Shown here: positions 38,757 through 49,456 of the stretch, piece by piece | Layout: each line of letters begins with the position of its first letter | How positions within the stretch are numbered: the first letter of the stretch is position 1 | Source: JAMQKA01 sp034521835 | GTDB taxonomy: Bacteria; Bacteroidota; Rhodothermia; Balneolales; Balneolaceae | Direction: 5' to 3' | DNA: 64,000 nt | Assembly: GCA_034521835.1 (NCBI GenBank) | Contig: JAXHMA010000010.1 | Location: 186,001 to 250,000 of the forward strand | Notes under the pieces: model-generated | The model's database searches: none | What the model was told of the DNA's origin: nothing | What the model saw: the letters and a program-made list of their open reading frames with translations, nothing else | Made by a program: the position numbers and the translations under genes

Positions 38757-41700
38757 ATGGCTAAACAGTTTGAAGAAGTAAAACAGCTTAATTTTTCTAA
38801 ACTTGAGGTAGAAACGCTCAAGTGGTGGAAGGATAACGACATCTTTAAAAAGAGTCTAACAACTCGGGAAGAGGGTATTCCCTTTACCTTTTATGAGGGA
38901 CCTCCCACTGCCAACGGCAAGCCGGGAATCCACCACGTGATGTCCAGAACGGTGAAAGACTTGTTCTGCCGGTACAAAACTCTAAAAGGGTACAAAGTAG
39001 AACGCAAAGCAGGATGGGATACACACGGTCTGCCGGTTGAGATTGAAGTGGAAAAGGAACTCGATCTTGAGGGTCGCGCGCAAGTAGAAGAATATGGCAT
39101 TTCAAAATACAACGATCACTGCCGCAAGAGCGTGCTCAAATACAAGGATCTGTGGGACCGCCTGACCAACCGCATGGCTTACTGGGTTGACTTGGATGAT
39201 CCCTACGTCACTTTTGAAAACGACTACATCGAATCGATCTGGTGGGCCTTTAAAACGCTGTACGACAAGGGACTTGTCTACCAAGGATATAAAATCCAGT
39301 GGTATTCTCCGGGCAGCGGAACCGTGCTTTCCTCTCACGAGGTGAGTCTGGGTTATGAGGAAGTGCAAGACCCCTCCATTTTTGTAAAATTTCAACTTCG
39401 GATGTCAGAAGACACCTATTTTCTGGCCTGGACCACCACACCGTGGACCATCGTCTCCAACATGGCGCTGGCGGTTAATCCTAAACTGACCTACGCCAAG
39501 ATCAAGCTTTCAGAGGGGGACCGTACTGAATATTACATCTTGGCCAAAGATTGCATCGAAGAGAATATCGATCACGAGTATGAGATCGTCGAAGAATATA
39601 AAGGCAAAGAGATTATCGGCTGGACCTATGATCCGGTTTTTGATTTCGCGCTTGAGGAGTACGACAGAGATGATGCCTGGAGAGTTATTTCCGCAGATTA
39701 TGTAACCACCGATGAGGGAACCGGCGTTGTTCATATCGCTCCTGCTTTCGGTGCCGACGACTTTGATTCCTGCCAAGAAGCCGGCATCCCGATGTTCAAT
39801 CCGATCGACGAGGATGGCAAATTCACGGAAAAAGCACCCGATTTTGAAGGACAGTGGTTCAAGGATGCCGACAAAGAAATTGCACGCGCCATCAAGGATA
39901 AATATCTGATGTACAAGCACGAAACCTACGTGCACAACTACCCGTTCGATTGGCGCAAGGGTACTCCCCTGATGTCTTACCCGGTGGAATCATGGTTTAT
40001 CGAGACCACCAAAGTTAAGGACAAGATGGTGGAGTATAACGCGGAAGAGATCAACTGGAAGCCGCCCAGCACCGGAAGCGGCCGGTTCGGCACCTGGCTC
40101 GAAAATAACGTAGACTGGGCCATCTCCCGTCAGCGCTACTGGGGCACCCCCATTCCGCTGTGGATCAGCGATAAAGATCCGGAGTACGTGGAGTGCATCG
40201 GCAGCGTTGAAGAGCTTAAGAAAAAAGCGGGGCTTTCCGATGATGAAGAGATCGACCTGCACCGCCCCCACATTGATGACCTAACGTGGGAAGGACCGAA
40301 TGGAGGTACCATGCGCCGTGTACCCGACCTACTGGACGTCTGGTTCGATTCCGGCGCCATGCCGTTCGCCCAGTGGCATTACCCATTTGAGAATAAAGAG
40401 AAATTCAAGAACGAATTTTCCCGCTGATTTTATCGCTGAGGGCGTCGACCAAACCCGCGGATGGTTTTATACCCTGCACGCACTCGGCACTATGCTGTTT
40501 GATGAGCCGGCCTATAAGAACGTGGTTTCCAACGGCCTGGTGCTGGATGAAGACGGCAACAAGATGAGTAAATCGAAAGGCAACACTGTAGAGCCGTTTG
40601 AAGTGATCCAGAAATACGGAGCTGACACGGTTCGCTGGTACATGATGAGCAACTCGTCACCGTGGGAAAATCTAAAATTCAGCGAAGATGGGCTGCAGGA
40701 AACACAGCGCAAGTTTTTCAATACGCTGGTCAACACCTACTCCTTTTTTGCCATGTACGCCAATATCGACGGGTTCACCTACTCCGGTTCTCCCCTACCG
40801 GTGGCCGATCGTGTTGAGATGGACCGCTGGGTGGTATCGCGGCTGAACTCAGTACGTTAAAAATGGTGGATGAATTTTTGGATGATTACGAGCCCACCAA
40901 GGCTGCACGCGAAATTGAGGAATTTGTTGAAGAGCTCAGCAACTGGTATGTACGTCGCAATCGGCGCCGATTCTGGAAAGAGGGCAAAAGCATTGACAAG
41001 ACCGCGGCCTATCAAACGCTGTTTGAGTGCCTGATGGATGTAGCCAAGCTGATCAGCCCGACGGCTCCTTTTCTTGGTGAATGGCTGTTCCAACGGCTCA
41101 ATGAAGTGGGCGGAGAGGATGAAGAGTCGCGTTCATATCTCCTTCTATCCCACAGTGGAAGAAACCGCCATTGACAAACAGCTTGAATACCGTATGACCC
41201 TGGCGCGACAAATATCGTCCATGGTGCTGAGTCTGCGAAACAAAATTGAGATCAATGTACGCCAGCCGCTGCAGCGCATCATCCTGCCGATCGATGACGA
41301 GGAGGAGCGGCAGACGGTAGAAGCGGTTAAAGATATTATTCTGGATGAAGTAAACGTTAAAGAAGATTCAATTTGTGGATGATGATTCTGGAATCGTCCG
41401 CAAATCGGCCAAACCGAACTTCCCGGTACTGGGCAAGAAAATGGGTAGCAAGATGAAATCGATCACCCCGAAAGTCCAGCAACTGAATACCGAACAGATC
41501 ACCAAGTTTGAAGAGACCGGCTCCATTGAGCTCGATCTGGGAGACGATGGTATCGTCACGGTTGGGAAGCGAGGATCTGGAAATCAGCCGTACCGGTATT
41601 GAAGGCTGGGAGGTGGAAACCGAAAATGGCCTCAGTGTTGCCCTGGATACTGAAATTTCAACCGAACTGGAGCAGGAAGGACTGGCACGTGAGTTTGTCA

Positions 41701-41936
41701 ACCGCATCCAAAACATGCGTAAAGAAGCCGATTTCGAGGTTGTGGATCGTATTGTAATCGGATTTGAAGGCGCGGGCAACCTGGAAGAAGCGGTAGTTTC
41801 CATGGATGAGTATATTAAACGTGAAACCCTTGCTGAAAAAATTGAAACTGAAAAATTAGAAGTTTTTGACTTCGTAAAAAGCTGGGAGATTGGCGGCGAT
41901 GATTGCACGATCTCCATACGACGAAACCCTAACTAA
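38757..41936 (+). pseudogene. ileS: Isoleucyl-tRNA synthetase, frameshifted
   Basis: Charges tRNA-Ile with isoleucine. The N-terminal 556 residues (38757-40427) are intact: YEGPPTANGKPGIHHVM carries the variant HIGH motif at about 59-62, followed by the CP1 editing region. KMSKSKGN lies in the second frame near 40561. Later pieces (WYVRRNRRRFWKEGK, IYISFYPTVEE-like and LEQEGLAREFVNRIQNMRKEADF) cover the anticodon-binding and C-terminal domains. Breaks near 40425, 40860, 41130, 41375 and 41570; total about 1,060 residues. As an essential single-copy gene, these are most likely sequence errors. The dksA-like gene follows after 15 bp. Confidence 0.93.
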
Positions 41937-41951
41937 GATAGAGTGGCTATT

Positions 41952-42362
41952 ATGGCATCTGCAAAGAAAAATGACAGCGGCGAGCAGGAACGTATCTCTC
42001 CCTATTCGGATGAGGAACTGGAGTATTTCCGTGAAATCATCATCAAAAAGAGAGATGAAGCTGAACAGGAACTGGAATCGCTGCAAAACTCCCTGCGTGA
42101 AAGCATGGAAAACGCCTCCGATGAGTCGGCCTATTCTTTCCACATGGCCGATGCCGGCACGGACGCCCAGGAACGCGAAAAGACATACATGCTCTACAAC
42201 CGCACCCGCAAGTTTATCCGCTACCTGGATGATGCCCTTAAGCGAATCGACAACAAAACATATGGTGTATGTAAGGTTACCGGCAAAAAGATCTCCAAAG
42301 GTCGCCTGGAGGCGGTACCCCATACCCAGCTTAGTATTGAAGCCAAGCTAAAGCGACGATAA
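41952..42362 (+). CDS. DksA/TraR-type regulator with degenerate zinc finger
   Basis: DksA-family proteins enter the RNA polymerase secondary channel and modify ppGpp-dependent initiation. The protein has 136 residues from ATG 41952 (a GTG at 41943 is less likely). A coiled-coil hairpin (about 20-85) ends in the acidic tip DAGTDAQEREK. The C-terminal finger GVCKVTGKKISKGRLEAVPHTQ has one Cys instead of four, as usual for Bacteroidota relatives. It lies between ileS and lspA, 15 bp and 26 bp away, in one operon. Confidence 0.85.
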   Translation: MASAKKNDSGEQERISPYSDEELEYFREIIIKKRDEAEQELESLQNSLRESMENASDESAYSFHMADAGTDAQEREKTYMLYNRTRKFIRYLDDALKRIDNKTYGVCKVTGKKISKGRLEAVPHTQLSIEAKLKRR

Positions 42363-42388
42363 TAACCTTAAGCACTACTGCGGTTCTT

Positions 42389-43381
42389 TTGAAGAAAAAG
42401 AAACTCATTGCGCTAATAGTACCCGCACTGGTCATTGTTATAATCGACCAGGTTACCAAGCACGTGGTACGTATCACACCATCCCTTCACAACTGGGATA
42501 TCATTCCCGGATGGCTCTCCTTCCACTATACGCAGAATCCGGGTATGGCACTGGGTATGGACTGGGCCAGTACGCCGGTAATAAGCGCAATAGCCATAAC
42601 TGCCACTGTAGGAATCGTTATTTATATTGTCCGCTCGCTGGATAATGCCAATATCGGATATCTTTTGTGTATGGGATTGGTGCTCGGCGGGGCTTTTGGC
42701 AACATTATCGATCGCCTTATCATGGGCTATATCGGCTCCTACGGCGGGGTGCTTGAGGGACATGTAATTGACTTCATCCATTTCACGCTCCGCATTGATG
42801 GGTACCCTGTATTCCCATACATCTTTAACGTAGCCGATATTTCGATCAGCGTTTCTATTATCGCGCTTCTGCTGTTTCACCAGCGTATTTTACCGTACGA
42901 TGAAAATGAGGAACAAGATGAAGCTGAAAAGCAGACCTTTGATGATCAAAAATTTGACTCTCCTTACCTGACCCATGGTGTTTCGGGTAAAACCGGCAAA
43001 AGCAAGATTGACGCTGTCACCAGAGAGGATAACACTTCACTCGATGACCCCGTGTCCTCAGACGAAGATGCCCGGAATACCGAGCCTTTTGATTTTGAGG
43101 GACCATCTGATTCAAAATCGGAGGAAGAAAATGAGCAATCAATTAAGTTTCCCAAAGTAAATACAGAGCTTAACAAGAAGAAGGATCAAGATGAGCTCTC
43201 ATCATCACCCACTCCATCTCCATCCCCGGAAGATACGGACGGTGAAAAAGACCAGGGAGAAGGAGAAGCAAATAAGAATCAGGGGAAAAGACAACTAATT
43301 ACTTTCTCCCTTCTTTATCTTTCGCTGCCTATAGAAAACAGGCAGATATCTAGTGCTCTCCTGAAAATTAATCGTCAGTGA
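42389..43381 (+). CDS. lspA: Signal peptidase II with unusual long acidic C-terminal tail
   Basis: LspA cleaves signal peptides from diacylglyceryl-modified prolipoproteins. Core residues 1-170: four membrane helices, IIDQVTKHVV, and the aspartate dyad Asp108 (GNIIDRL) and Asp150 (FNVADISIS). Translation most likely starts at the TTG 42389; no in-frame ATG exists upstream before a stop. Residues 171-330 form a hydrophilic Asp/Glu/Ser/Lys/Pro-rich tail absent from ordinary LspA (160-200 residues). The last 40 or so residues may be off-frame, because a small hairpin (43325-43345) and the 3' end of ribBA overlap there. Convergent with ribBA, overlap 14 nt. Confidence 0.85.
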   Translation: MKKKKLIALIVPALVIVIIDQVTKHVVRITPSLHNWDIIPGWLSFHYTQNPGMALGMDWASTPVISAIAITATVGIVIYIVRSLDNANIGYLLCMGLVLGGAFGNIIDRLIMGYIGSYGGVLEGHVIDFIHFTLRIDGYPVFPYIFNVADISISVSIIALLLFHQRILPYDENEEQDEAEKQTFDDQKFDSPYLTHGVSGKTGKSKIDAVTREDNTSLDDPVSSDEDARNTEPFDFEGPSDSKSEEENEQSIKFPKVNTELNKKKDQDELSSSPTPSPSPEDTDGEKDQGEGEANKNQGKRQLITFSLLYLSLPIENRQISSALLKINRQ

Positions 43382-44636
43382 CTATGCTCTTGATAAACTC
43401 CGGGCTGTGCGGATCTACATTATCCAGCTTAAGTTCATGCCCCATCTTATCACGTTTTGTTTTGAGGTATCGGGCATTCTCGGGATAGGCCCCTACTTCA
43501 ATCGGCACGCGTTCTACCATCTCCAGGCCGAAACTTTTTAAGCCCCACTCTTTTTACCGGGTTGTTAGTCATCAGGCGTAATTTAATTACATTGAGTGAG
43601 TGCAGAATTTGGGCGCCTACGCCGTAGTCGCGATGATCAGGTTTAAAGCCGAGGGCTTCATTGGCTTCCACCGTATCCATGCCCTGTTCCTGCAGTTTGT
43701 ACGCCTTAAGTTTGTTAACCAGCCCTATTCCACGACCTTCCTGGTTCATGTACAAGACTACGCCCTTGCCCTCTTTCTCAACTTTAAGCAGGGCTTGATG
43801 GAGCTGCTCTCCGCAGTCGCAGCGCTTGGAGCCAAAAATATCGCCTGTCATGCAGGAGGAATGCACACGCACGAGCACCGGGTCGCCCTCTTCCCATTAC
43901 CCTTTTACCAGCGCTAGGTGATGGTCGCCGGTTAGCCGCTCCTGGAAGGCATGAAGGGTAAAATCCCCATAAATAGTCGGCAGATTGACCTGCACCACTT
44001 TCCGGACAAGCGACTCGTTCTGCATGCGGTAGGCGATCAAATCTTTGATGGAGATCAGCTTCATGTCAAACTCTTCGGCAATTTCAAAAAGATCCGGAAG
44101 GCGGGCCATTTCGCCGTTGTCCTTCATGATCTCACAGATGATACCGGCCGGTTTTAATCCCGCCAAACGTGCCAAGTCGATCGATGCCTCAGTGTGGCCA
44201 GCGCGTCGAAGCACGCCACCTTCGGTGCTAATGAGCGGAAAAATGTGCCCCGGTCGACGAAATTCATTGGGATCCGCATTATCCTTGATAAGCTCGCGGA
44301 TGGTACTGGCACGATCCGAGGCAGAGATGCCGGTACTGGTCGTCTCCTTGTGGTCTATAGAAACCGTAAAAGCGGCCTCGTCAGGGTCGGCACCTTCCGT
44401 AACCATGTAGTCAAGATCCATGTCGTACGCCTTCTGGCGCGTAATAGGAACACAGATCAGCCCGCGCCATGTTTAGCCATAAGGTTGACGGCTTCTGGGG
44501 TAACTTTTTCTGCCGCCATGATAAAGTCGCCTTCATTTTCGCGATCTTCATCATCGGCAACAATGACCATGCGCCCCTGCTTTATGTCCTCGATAGCGTC
44601 TTCAATACTATCGAACGAGACGTTTTCTGCCTCCAT
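43368..44636 (-). pseudogene. ribBA: Bifunctional 3,4-dihydroxy-2-butanone-4-phosphate synthase / GTP cyclohydrolase II, frameshifted
   Basis: Supplies both precursors of riboflavin. From ATG 44636 the DHBP synthase half reads MVIVADDEDRENEGDFIMAA, then MDLDYMVTEGADPDEAAFTVSIDHKET and RRPGHIFPLIS. The GTP cyclohydrolase II half carries the zinc site SSCMTGDIFGSKRCDCGEQL and the QEGRGIGL loop. Breaks lie near 44450, 43885 and 43540, and the C-terminus FIKSIVTDD ends at 43368. The repaired length is about 420 residues, normal for RibBA. Upstream (right) lies yajC, 6 bp away. No FMN riboswitch was seen in the short gap. Confidence 0.9.
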
Positions 44637-44642
44637 AACGGT

Positions 44643-44954
44643 TTAATCGTTCTTATTGGGATTGACGTCTGTAATTGATCCTTTGGTGAATCGAACTTTA
44701 ACATCGGTATCAACCTCAGCCAGAACTGAATCATCTTCAACACTAGTTACTTTGGCTATAATTCCACCTGAGGTCACAATTTTGTCCCCTTTCACGAGGT
44801 TTGACACCTTTTCTTCGATCTCTTTCTGTTTCTTTTGCTGCGGTCGAATAATAAAAAAGTAGAAAACGCCAAAAATGAGACCAATGAAAACCAAGTTCAT
44901 CCAACCGGCATCTTCAGGTGAACCGGTCAGTAGCAGAAATAATAATGACAGCAT
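44643..44954 (-). CDS. yajC: Preprotein translocase subunit YajC
   Basis: Small partner of SecDF. 103 residues: one N-terminal membrane helix (about 17-37, LVFIGLIFGVFYFFIIRPQQK), the conserved RPQQKKQKE motif and a beta-rich C-domain (DKIVTSGGIIAKVTSVED). Length is normal. It begins at 44954 and ends 6 bp before ribBA on the same strand. Confidence 0.9.
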   Translation of the reverse strand: MLSLLFLLLTGSPEDAGWMNLVFIGLIFGVFYFFIIRPQQKKQKEIEEKVSNLVKGDKIVTSGGIIAKVTSVEDDSVLAEVDTDVKVRFTKGSITDVNPNKND

Positions 44955-45381
44955 ATACTAGTAGTTATATTTGAACTTCCTGTTATAGTGTAAAGCCTTT
45001 AAGATACCATTTTTGTTACGACGGGACAATTTTCGCAGTATGACTTTTGTACTAAAATGCCGGCACTTCTTGAGGTATAAAATTAGGCTGAATGAATCAT
45101 GAATAAGGATTTGACACCAGACAGCTCAACTAAGCTATTTTGGCTCAAGGGTGTATTCATTCTTTGAAAAAACCCAGAAATCGGAAATAAATCCAAGAAG
45201 TTGGGGTACTGTTTGTCACCAATTTATTGCTCAGGAGCATTCAGTGGTTTATAAAACTGGTTGCAGAACTTTTCTGGGCCCAGGTAATCCAACCCTTCGA
45301 TTTTAGGTTCCATCATAGTCATTAAAAGCTCTGAAATAATAACTATGCTACCCTTACCTAACCTTGATTCAGCCCACAAGG
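44955..45381. other. Gene-poor 427-bp stretch between yajC and fadJ
   Basis: AT-rich. The only protein-like open frame is a minus-strand one of 32 codons at 45224-45322, listed separately. It probably contains the yajC promoter and the 3' end of the fadI-fadJ transcript. No clear terminator. Confidence 0.4.
45224..45322 (-). CDS. Possible 32-aa protein downstream of fadJ
   Basis: ATG 45322 to TAA 45224, reading MTMMEPKIEGLDYLGPEKF and ending FYKPLNAPEQ. Composition is protein-like, and it lies 60 bp after the fadJ stop on the same strand. It may be a real small gene, a broken exon-like remnant of a larger gene, or chance. Confidence 0.25.
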   Translation of the reverse strand: MTMMEPKIEGLDYLGPEKFCNQFYKPLNAPEQ

Positions 45382-47504
45382 CTAATAGAATTTTTTATCC
45401 TTTGAGGCATGCTCTTTCAAAATCTCTGCTGGCGTAAATCGTGGCCCGAGCTCTTTCCTATATCCTTCCATTTGAGCCACAATTTTTCCTATGCCCTGCT
45501 GGTCTAAATATCGAAACGGACCTCCGAGGAACGGCGGGAAACCAAGCCCGAGAATCGCACCGAGGTCGCCATCCTCCGGTTTTTCCAAGATCTCATCCTG
45601 CAGGCACCGAGCAGCCTCGTTGATCATCGCTAACACCATGCGCTGCTGGACGGTCACGCCGGTCAATCTTTTTACGGGAGGTTCCGCCAAAGAAAGAGTA
45701 AATCGATTCATTGGGATTTTTTTTCTTTTTTTCACCGTTTGTTTCTTCATACTTATAAAACCCCTTCTTGTTTTTCCGCCCCTTATAACCTGCCTCAAGC
45801 AGTTCTTTAGGCTTGTTACTCGGCTCCACCCCGCGATCGGAAAACATCTTGTTGAGTACGTCCGTAATATGTGCCGCCACATCGATGCCCACCTCATCAA
45901 ACAGGGCAGCCGGGCCCACCGGAAATCCGAACTGCTTCATAGATGAATCCAGGTCTTCAATCGCCGCGCCCTCTTCAAGCAGTGAAAGTGCCTCGTTCAT
46001 ATACGGCGCCAAGATGCGGGTCGTATAAAATCCGGGACCGTCGTTGACCACAATCACATGCTTACCTTGGGTGATTCCCGCCTGGCGGGCCGTAGCAGTG
46101 ACCCACTCCGCAGTTTGATCAGTTTTAACAATTTCAATCAGCGGCATTTGCGGCACCGGCGAAAAGTAGTGCATACCTACCACCTGCTCCGGATGAGATG
46201 AAGCCTCCGCTATTTTGCTGATCGGCAGGGAGGAAGTGTTTGAGGCAAAAATACAGTGTTCAGGGGCAATCTCTTCAACTTGTTTTACCATTTTTTGTTT
46301 AAGATCAAGGTCTTCAAAAACCGCCTCAATCACTAAGTCCATATTCTCAAAGCCGCTGTAGTTTCCCGTGGGGGTCACCCGGCTGGCGATGCGATCTCGT
46401 TCAAATTCCGAAATAATATGCTTGTCCACTTTTTCCTGCAGATTCTTCCAGATCGCCTTTTTGCCTTTCGCAGCCTGTTCCACATCCTGATCCTTCAGTA
46501 AAACTCTCATCCCATTATTCACGCTAACGTCAGCGATGCCGGATCCCATTAAACCTGCTCCCAGCACGCCTATTTTGGAGAGCTCCCTCGCCCTTTTTTT
46601 CTGCGGATTTTTTTTGGCTTGCTGCATCCCAAAAAACAAGTTCACCAGGTTCTTCGACTCCTGGGTGGCGGCCAGTTCCCCAAACACTTTCGATTCCTTT
46701 TCAAGGCCCGCTTTAAGACCGTTGTCATACCCTTCTTTGACGCATTCAAGAATCTTGGGTGGAGCGGGATAGTTCCCTTTTGTCTTGGATTGCGTTCGCT
46801 TGCTGGCCTGTGAAAAAATAATCTTGCGACCCAAGGAATTTCCTTCCAACAGCTTTTCGAGCAGGCTGCGCTTATCCTTTCGTGTGAAGCTCCCTTTGCT
46901 AATTTTTGAAACGGCCTTTTTGGCGGCGGTGAGAATCGCATCTTTATGGGTCAACTCATCCACCAATCCCATTTTATAGGCTTGGCGTGGATAGATGTTC
47001 TTTCCTGTCAACAGATAGGTAAGCGACTTTTGCAGGCCGATGAGCCGCGGCAACCGCTGGGTTCCGCCCGCCCCGGGGTTCAGGCCTAGGTTGACCTCCG
47101 GTTGCCCCATCTTAGTATCTGAATGATCGGAGGCCACGCGGTAATGACACGCCATCGCCAGTTCAAGTCCGCCGCCCATACATGAGCCGTGTATCGCTGC
47201 AACTATTGGCTTGCTAAAATTCTCGACCCTCAACAGCAGCTCATTGCCCGTTCGACTCAACTCCTCGATTTCATCCGGGGCCTGCTTACTTTTTTAGCAT
47301 CTCTACATCAGCACCGGCGATGAAATTGTCCTCTTTACCACTGATCAGCACCATGCCTTCAATATTTTCATCTTCCTCAAACCGGTCCAGTAGTTCATCG
47401 AACTCCTCAATCAGGGTTTCATTAAGCTTATTTACCTTTTCACCTTCCTGGTTGAGTGTAATGACCGTAATGCTTTCTTGCTCTTCAATTGACAGATAAT
47501 CCAT
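45382..47504 (-). pseudogene. fadJ: Bifunctional enoyl-CoA hydratase / 3-hydroxyacyl-CoA dehydrogenase (beta-oxidation alpha subunit), frameshifted
   Basis: Performs hydration and oxidation in fatty acid beta-oxidation. N-terminal crotonase part from 47504: SITVITLNQEGEKVNKLNETL and FIAGADVEML, then GSCMGGGLELAMACHYRVA with the oxyanion-hole glycines. The dehydrogenase half has IGVLGAGLMGSGIAD and HYFSPVPQMPLIEIV with the catalytic His. The C-terminus is GFPPFLGGPFRYLD. Breaks near 47270 and 45690; total about 700 residues, as for FadJ. Forms a pair with fadI. Confidence 0.9.
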
Positions 47505-47572
47505 AGAATAATATTTCCGTTTTCAATGGTTGATTACCAAATTGAGCTGCTTTGGTTTTTAATGTAAATGAT

Positions 47573-48877
47573 TTAAGCCGAATACCGCTCCAGGATGATA
47601 GCGTGCCCCTGCCCTCCTGCAGCGCAGGCAGCGACAAGTGCCAGGTTACCATCCTCTTTTATCAGCCTGTTACTGGCCGTAGTGATAAGCCGTGCACCAG
47701 TCGCTCCAAATGGATGCCCCAGCGAAAGTGAACCGCCCCACGTATTAAATTTCTCCATGGGAATTTCACCCACTTTCTTATCGCGATTCAGTTTTTCTTT
47801 AGCAAACTTCTCCGAATCCAACGCCTTCAACACCGTGAGTATCTGTCCCGCAAATGCCTCATGAAATTCAAAAACATCAATATCACTCAGCGAAACTCCT
47901 TTTTCATCCAACACCTGGGGCACCGCGTAGGCTGGGCCCAGCAGGAGCTCGTCTTCAGGATCTTGTGCCACAAAGGTATAATCCAGCAAACACGCTTTCG
48001 GCTGCACTCCCAGACTCCGTGCTTTTTCATCGCTCATAATAAGCGTGGCTGAAGCACCGTCTGTTAAAAACGATGAGTTCCCGGCGGTAATGGTCCCGTG
48101 TGGTTTAATGAAGGCGGGGCTCAACTTTTCCAGTTTCTCCATGGAGGTATCTTCTCGAAAGCCATTGTCTTGGGTCACCGTATCAAAATTGGGTGGGACC
48201 GCTGCTGGCAACAGCTCATCATTCAATAAACCTTTATTTGTTGCCTTTGCCGCCAGCCGATGCGATCGCAGGGCGTACTTATCCTGCTCCTGGCGACTTA
48301 TATTAAAATGGGCCGCCATCCGATCGCAGCTTTCCCCCATTGTTTCGCCGGTAGAAAATTCAGAAATGGAGGGGATTTCCGGTAGCAGATCAGATGGGTG
48401 CAGACCTTTAAAAAACTTCAAATAATCGCCCATCGACTTGTATTTACGGGCATCCAGCAGCTTTTGACGGAACTTCTTGCGGAAACGGATCGGGATGTCG
48501 GACATCGTTTCGGTTCCGCCAGCAAGTATTATATCCGCCTGGCCTGAGCGGATCATTTCAACAGCACTGGTGATAGCCTGGTTTGAAGAAATACACGCCA
48601 TCGTCACCGTATGAGCCGGAATGCTTTTGGGAAGTCCCGCACCTAGAGCCGACTCCCGGGCTACGTTGCTCGTGTTCACATCCTGGATAACACAGCCCAT
48701 AATGATCCGGTCAAGCTGCTCAGGTGCTATCGACACCCGTGCCATCAGTCCTTCAATGGCCATCCGACCCATGTCATAGGCCATCAACTTTTTGTACGCA
48801 GTTCCAGATTTTTGGAATGGGATGCGGCCTCCATCCACAATTACTGCTCGTCGCCCTTCACTTGGTTCTTCTGCCAT
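47573..48877 (-). CDS. fadI: Acetyl-CoA C-acyltransferase (thiolase, beta subunit)
   Basis: Thiolytic cleavage of 3-ketoacyl-CoA. Intact 434 residues. The nucleophile is Cys95 in TMACISSNQAI; the C-terminal HPFGATGARL carries the His and CAAGGQGHAI the second Cys. The gene lies 68 bp before fadJ on the minus strand, the arrangement expected for the FadIJ multienzyme complex. The start ATG 48877 is the first in frame. Confidence 0.93.
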   Translation of the reverse strand: MAEEPSEGRRAVIVDGGRIPFQKSGTAYKKLMAYDMGRMAIEGLMARVSIAPEQLDRIIMGCVIQDVNTSNVARESALGAGLPKSIPAHTVTMACISSNQAITSAVEMIRSGQADIILAGGTETMSDIPIRFRKKFRQKLLDARKYKSMGDYLKFFKGLHPSDLLPEIPSISEFSTGETMGESCDRMAAHFNISRQEQDKYALRSHRLAAKATNKGLLNDELLPAAVPPNFDTVTQDNGFREDTSMEKLEKLSPAFIKPHGTITAGNSSFLTDGASATLIMSDEKARSLGVQPKACLLDYTFVAQDPEDELLLGPAYAVPQVLDEKGVSLSDIDVFEFHEAFAGQILTVLKALDSEKFAKEKLNRDKKVGEIPMEKFNTWGGSLSLGHPFGATGARLITTASNRLIKEDGNLALVAACAAGGQGHAIILERYSA

Positions 48878-49137
48878 CTACTTTCCCGTTTTTTATATGA
48901 TTTGCGAGCCTATTTAACGCAATGTTGCTTATTTCAGCATGGAAGTCAATAGTTACTTAACACCGTTAACCAAACAGGCATTCAGGCTAACAACTGTTGC
49001 AAAAATCATTTTCAAGTGGAGCCCCGGGTGACCAATAAAAAACCGGGAGAGTTTTTACAGCTCCATAAATAGCTTCTAGATGTATCCAGATCCGGGCTTT
49101 TATCATCTCAATCCTCTCTACTAATGTTAATAAAATG
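48878..49137. other. Spacer between fadI start and the tRNA promoter
   Basis: No gene on either strand. It must contain the fadI-fadJ promoter (leftward). An imperfect CCCGG/CCGGG repeat is present but too weak to call a terminator. Confidence 0.4.
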
Positions 49138-49169
49138 TTTTGCCTGCGAAGCAATAGTTCTTATATTTG
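49138..49169 (+). promoter_or_regulatory. Bacteroidota-type promoter of tRNA-Val
   Basis: TTTTG (49138-49142), a 19-bp spacer and TATATTTG (49162-49169) match the -33/-7 consensus TTTG-N17-23-TAnnTTTG of the Bacteroidota primary sigma factor. The expected transcription start is about 45 bp before the tRNA. Confidence 0.75.
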
Positions 49170-49220
49170 TGCACTTAAAAATGAGACGGTGTCCATTTTG
49201 AAAATCTGAAGTTCGTTAAT

Positions 49221-49295
49221 GGGTGGTTAGCTCAGCTGGTTCAGAGCACCTGCCTTACAAGCAGGGGGTCACTGGTTCGAATCCAGTACCACCCA
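49221..49295 (+). tRNA. tRNA-Val (anticodon UAC)
   Basis: 75 nt with all arms pairing: 7-bp acceptor GGGTGGT/ACCACCC, D arm GCTC/GAGC, anticodon arm CCTGC/GCAGG with loop CTTACAA (TAC), and T arm ACTGG/CCAGT with loop TTCGAAT. The discriminator is A and CCA is not encoded. Its 3' part is duplicated at 56214, showing it is the integration site of the adjacent element. Confidence 0.96.
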
Positions 49296-49343
49296 CACAA
49301 TTATAAGTCGTTGGCCCGGAAAGGGTTGGCGGCTTTTTTATTT
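49251..49343. repeat. Attachment site attL (93-bp direct repeat, tRNA copy)
   Basis: Identical to 56214-56306 except one base (49328 G versus 56291 A); the first 77 bp match perfectly. It covers the tRNA from the anticodon stem to its end and the downstream terminator, so integration leaves a functional tRNA here. Confidence 0.93.
49306..49339 (+). terminator. tRNA-Val terminator, inside the att repeat
   Basis: AGTCGTTGGCCC and GGGTTGGCGGCT form a 12-bp stem in RNA (several G-U pairs) around GGAAA, followed by TTTTTT. The attR copy (56269-56302) has the single A/G difference in this stem and still pairs, keeping the hairpin. Confidence 0.8.
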
Positions 49344-49380
49344 GGATAAATCCTCTCCCTTTTAAGCCTATTTTTATTTC

Positions 49381-49401
49381 TGGTATCAGAATGGTATCAG
49401 A
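49381..49401 (+). repeat. Paired TGGTATCAGA motifs near attL (11-bp phasing)
   Basis: TGGTATCAGA occurs at 49381-49390 and 49392-49401. The same pair recurs near attR at 56065-56085, in the same orientation. Likely integrase arm-type or accessory-protein sites, 38 bp inside attL. Confidence 0.6.
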
Positions 49402-49456
49402 AAATGAACCGCAACCCCTATTAATTAACCCTTCAAATAGGTGGGATTTTGTGCGT

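Noticed and set aside
43325..43345. lspA terminator
   Set aside because: Only 6 bp (CTGCCT/AGGCAG) with no T tract, and it lies inside the open frame.
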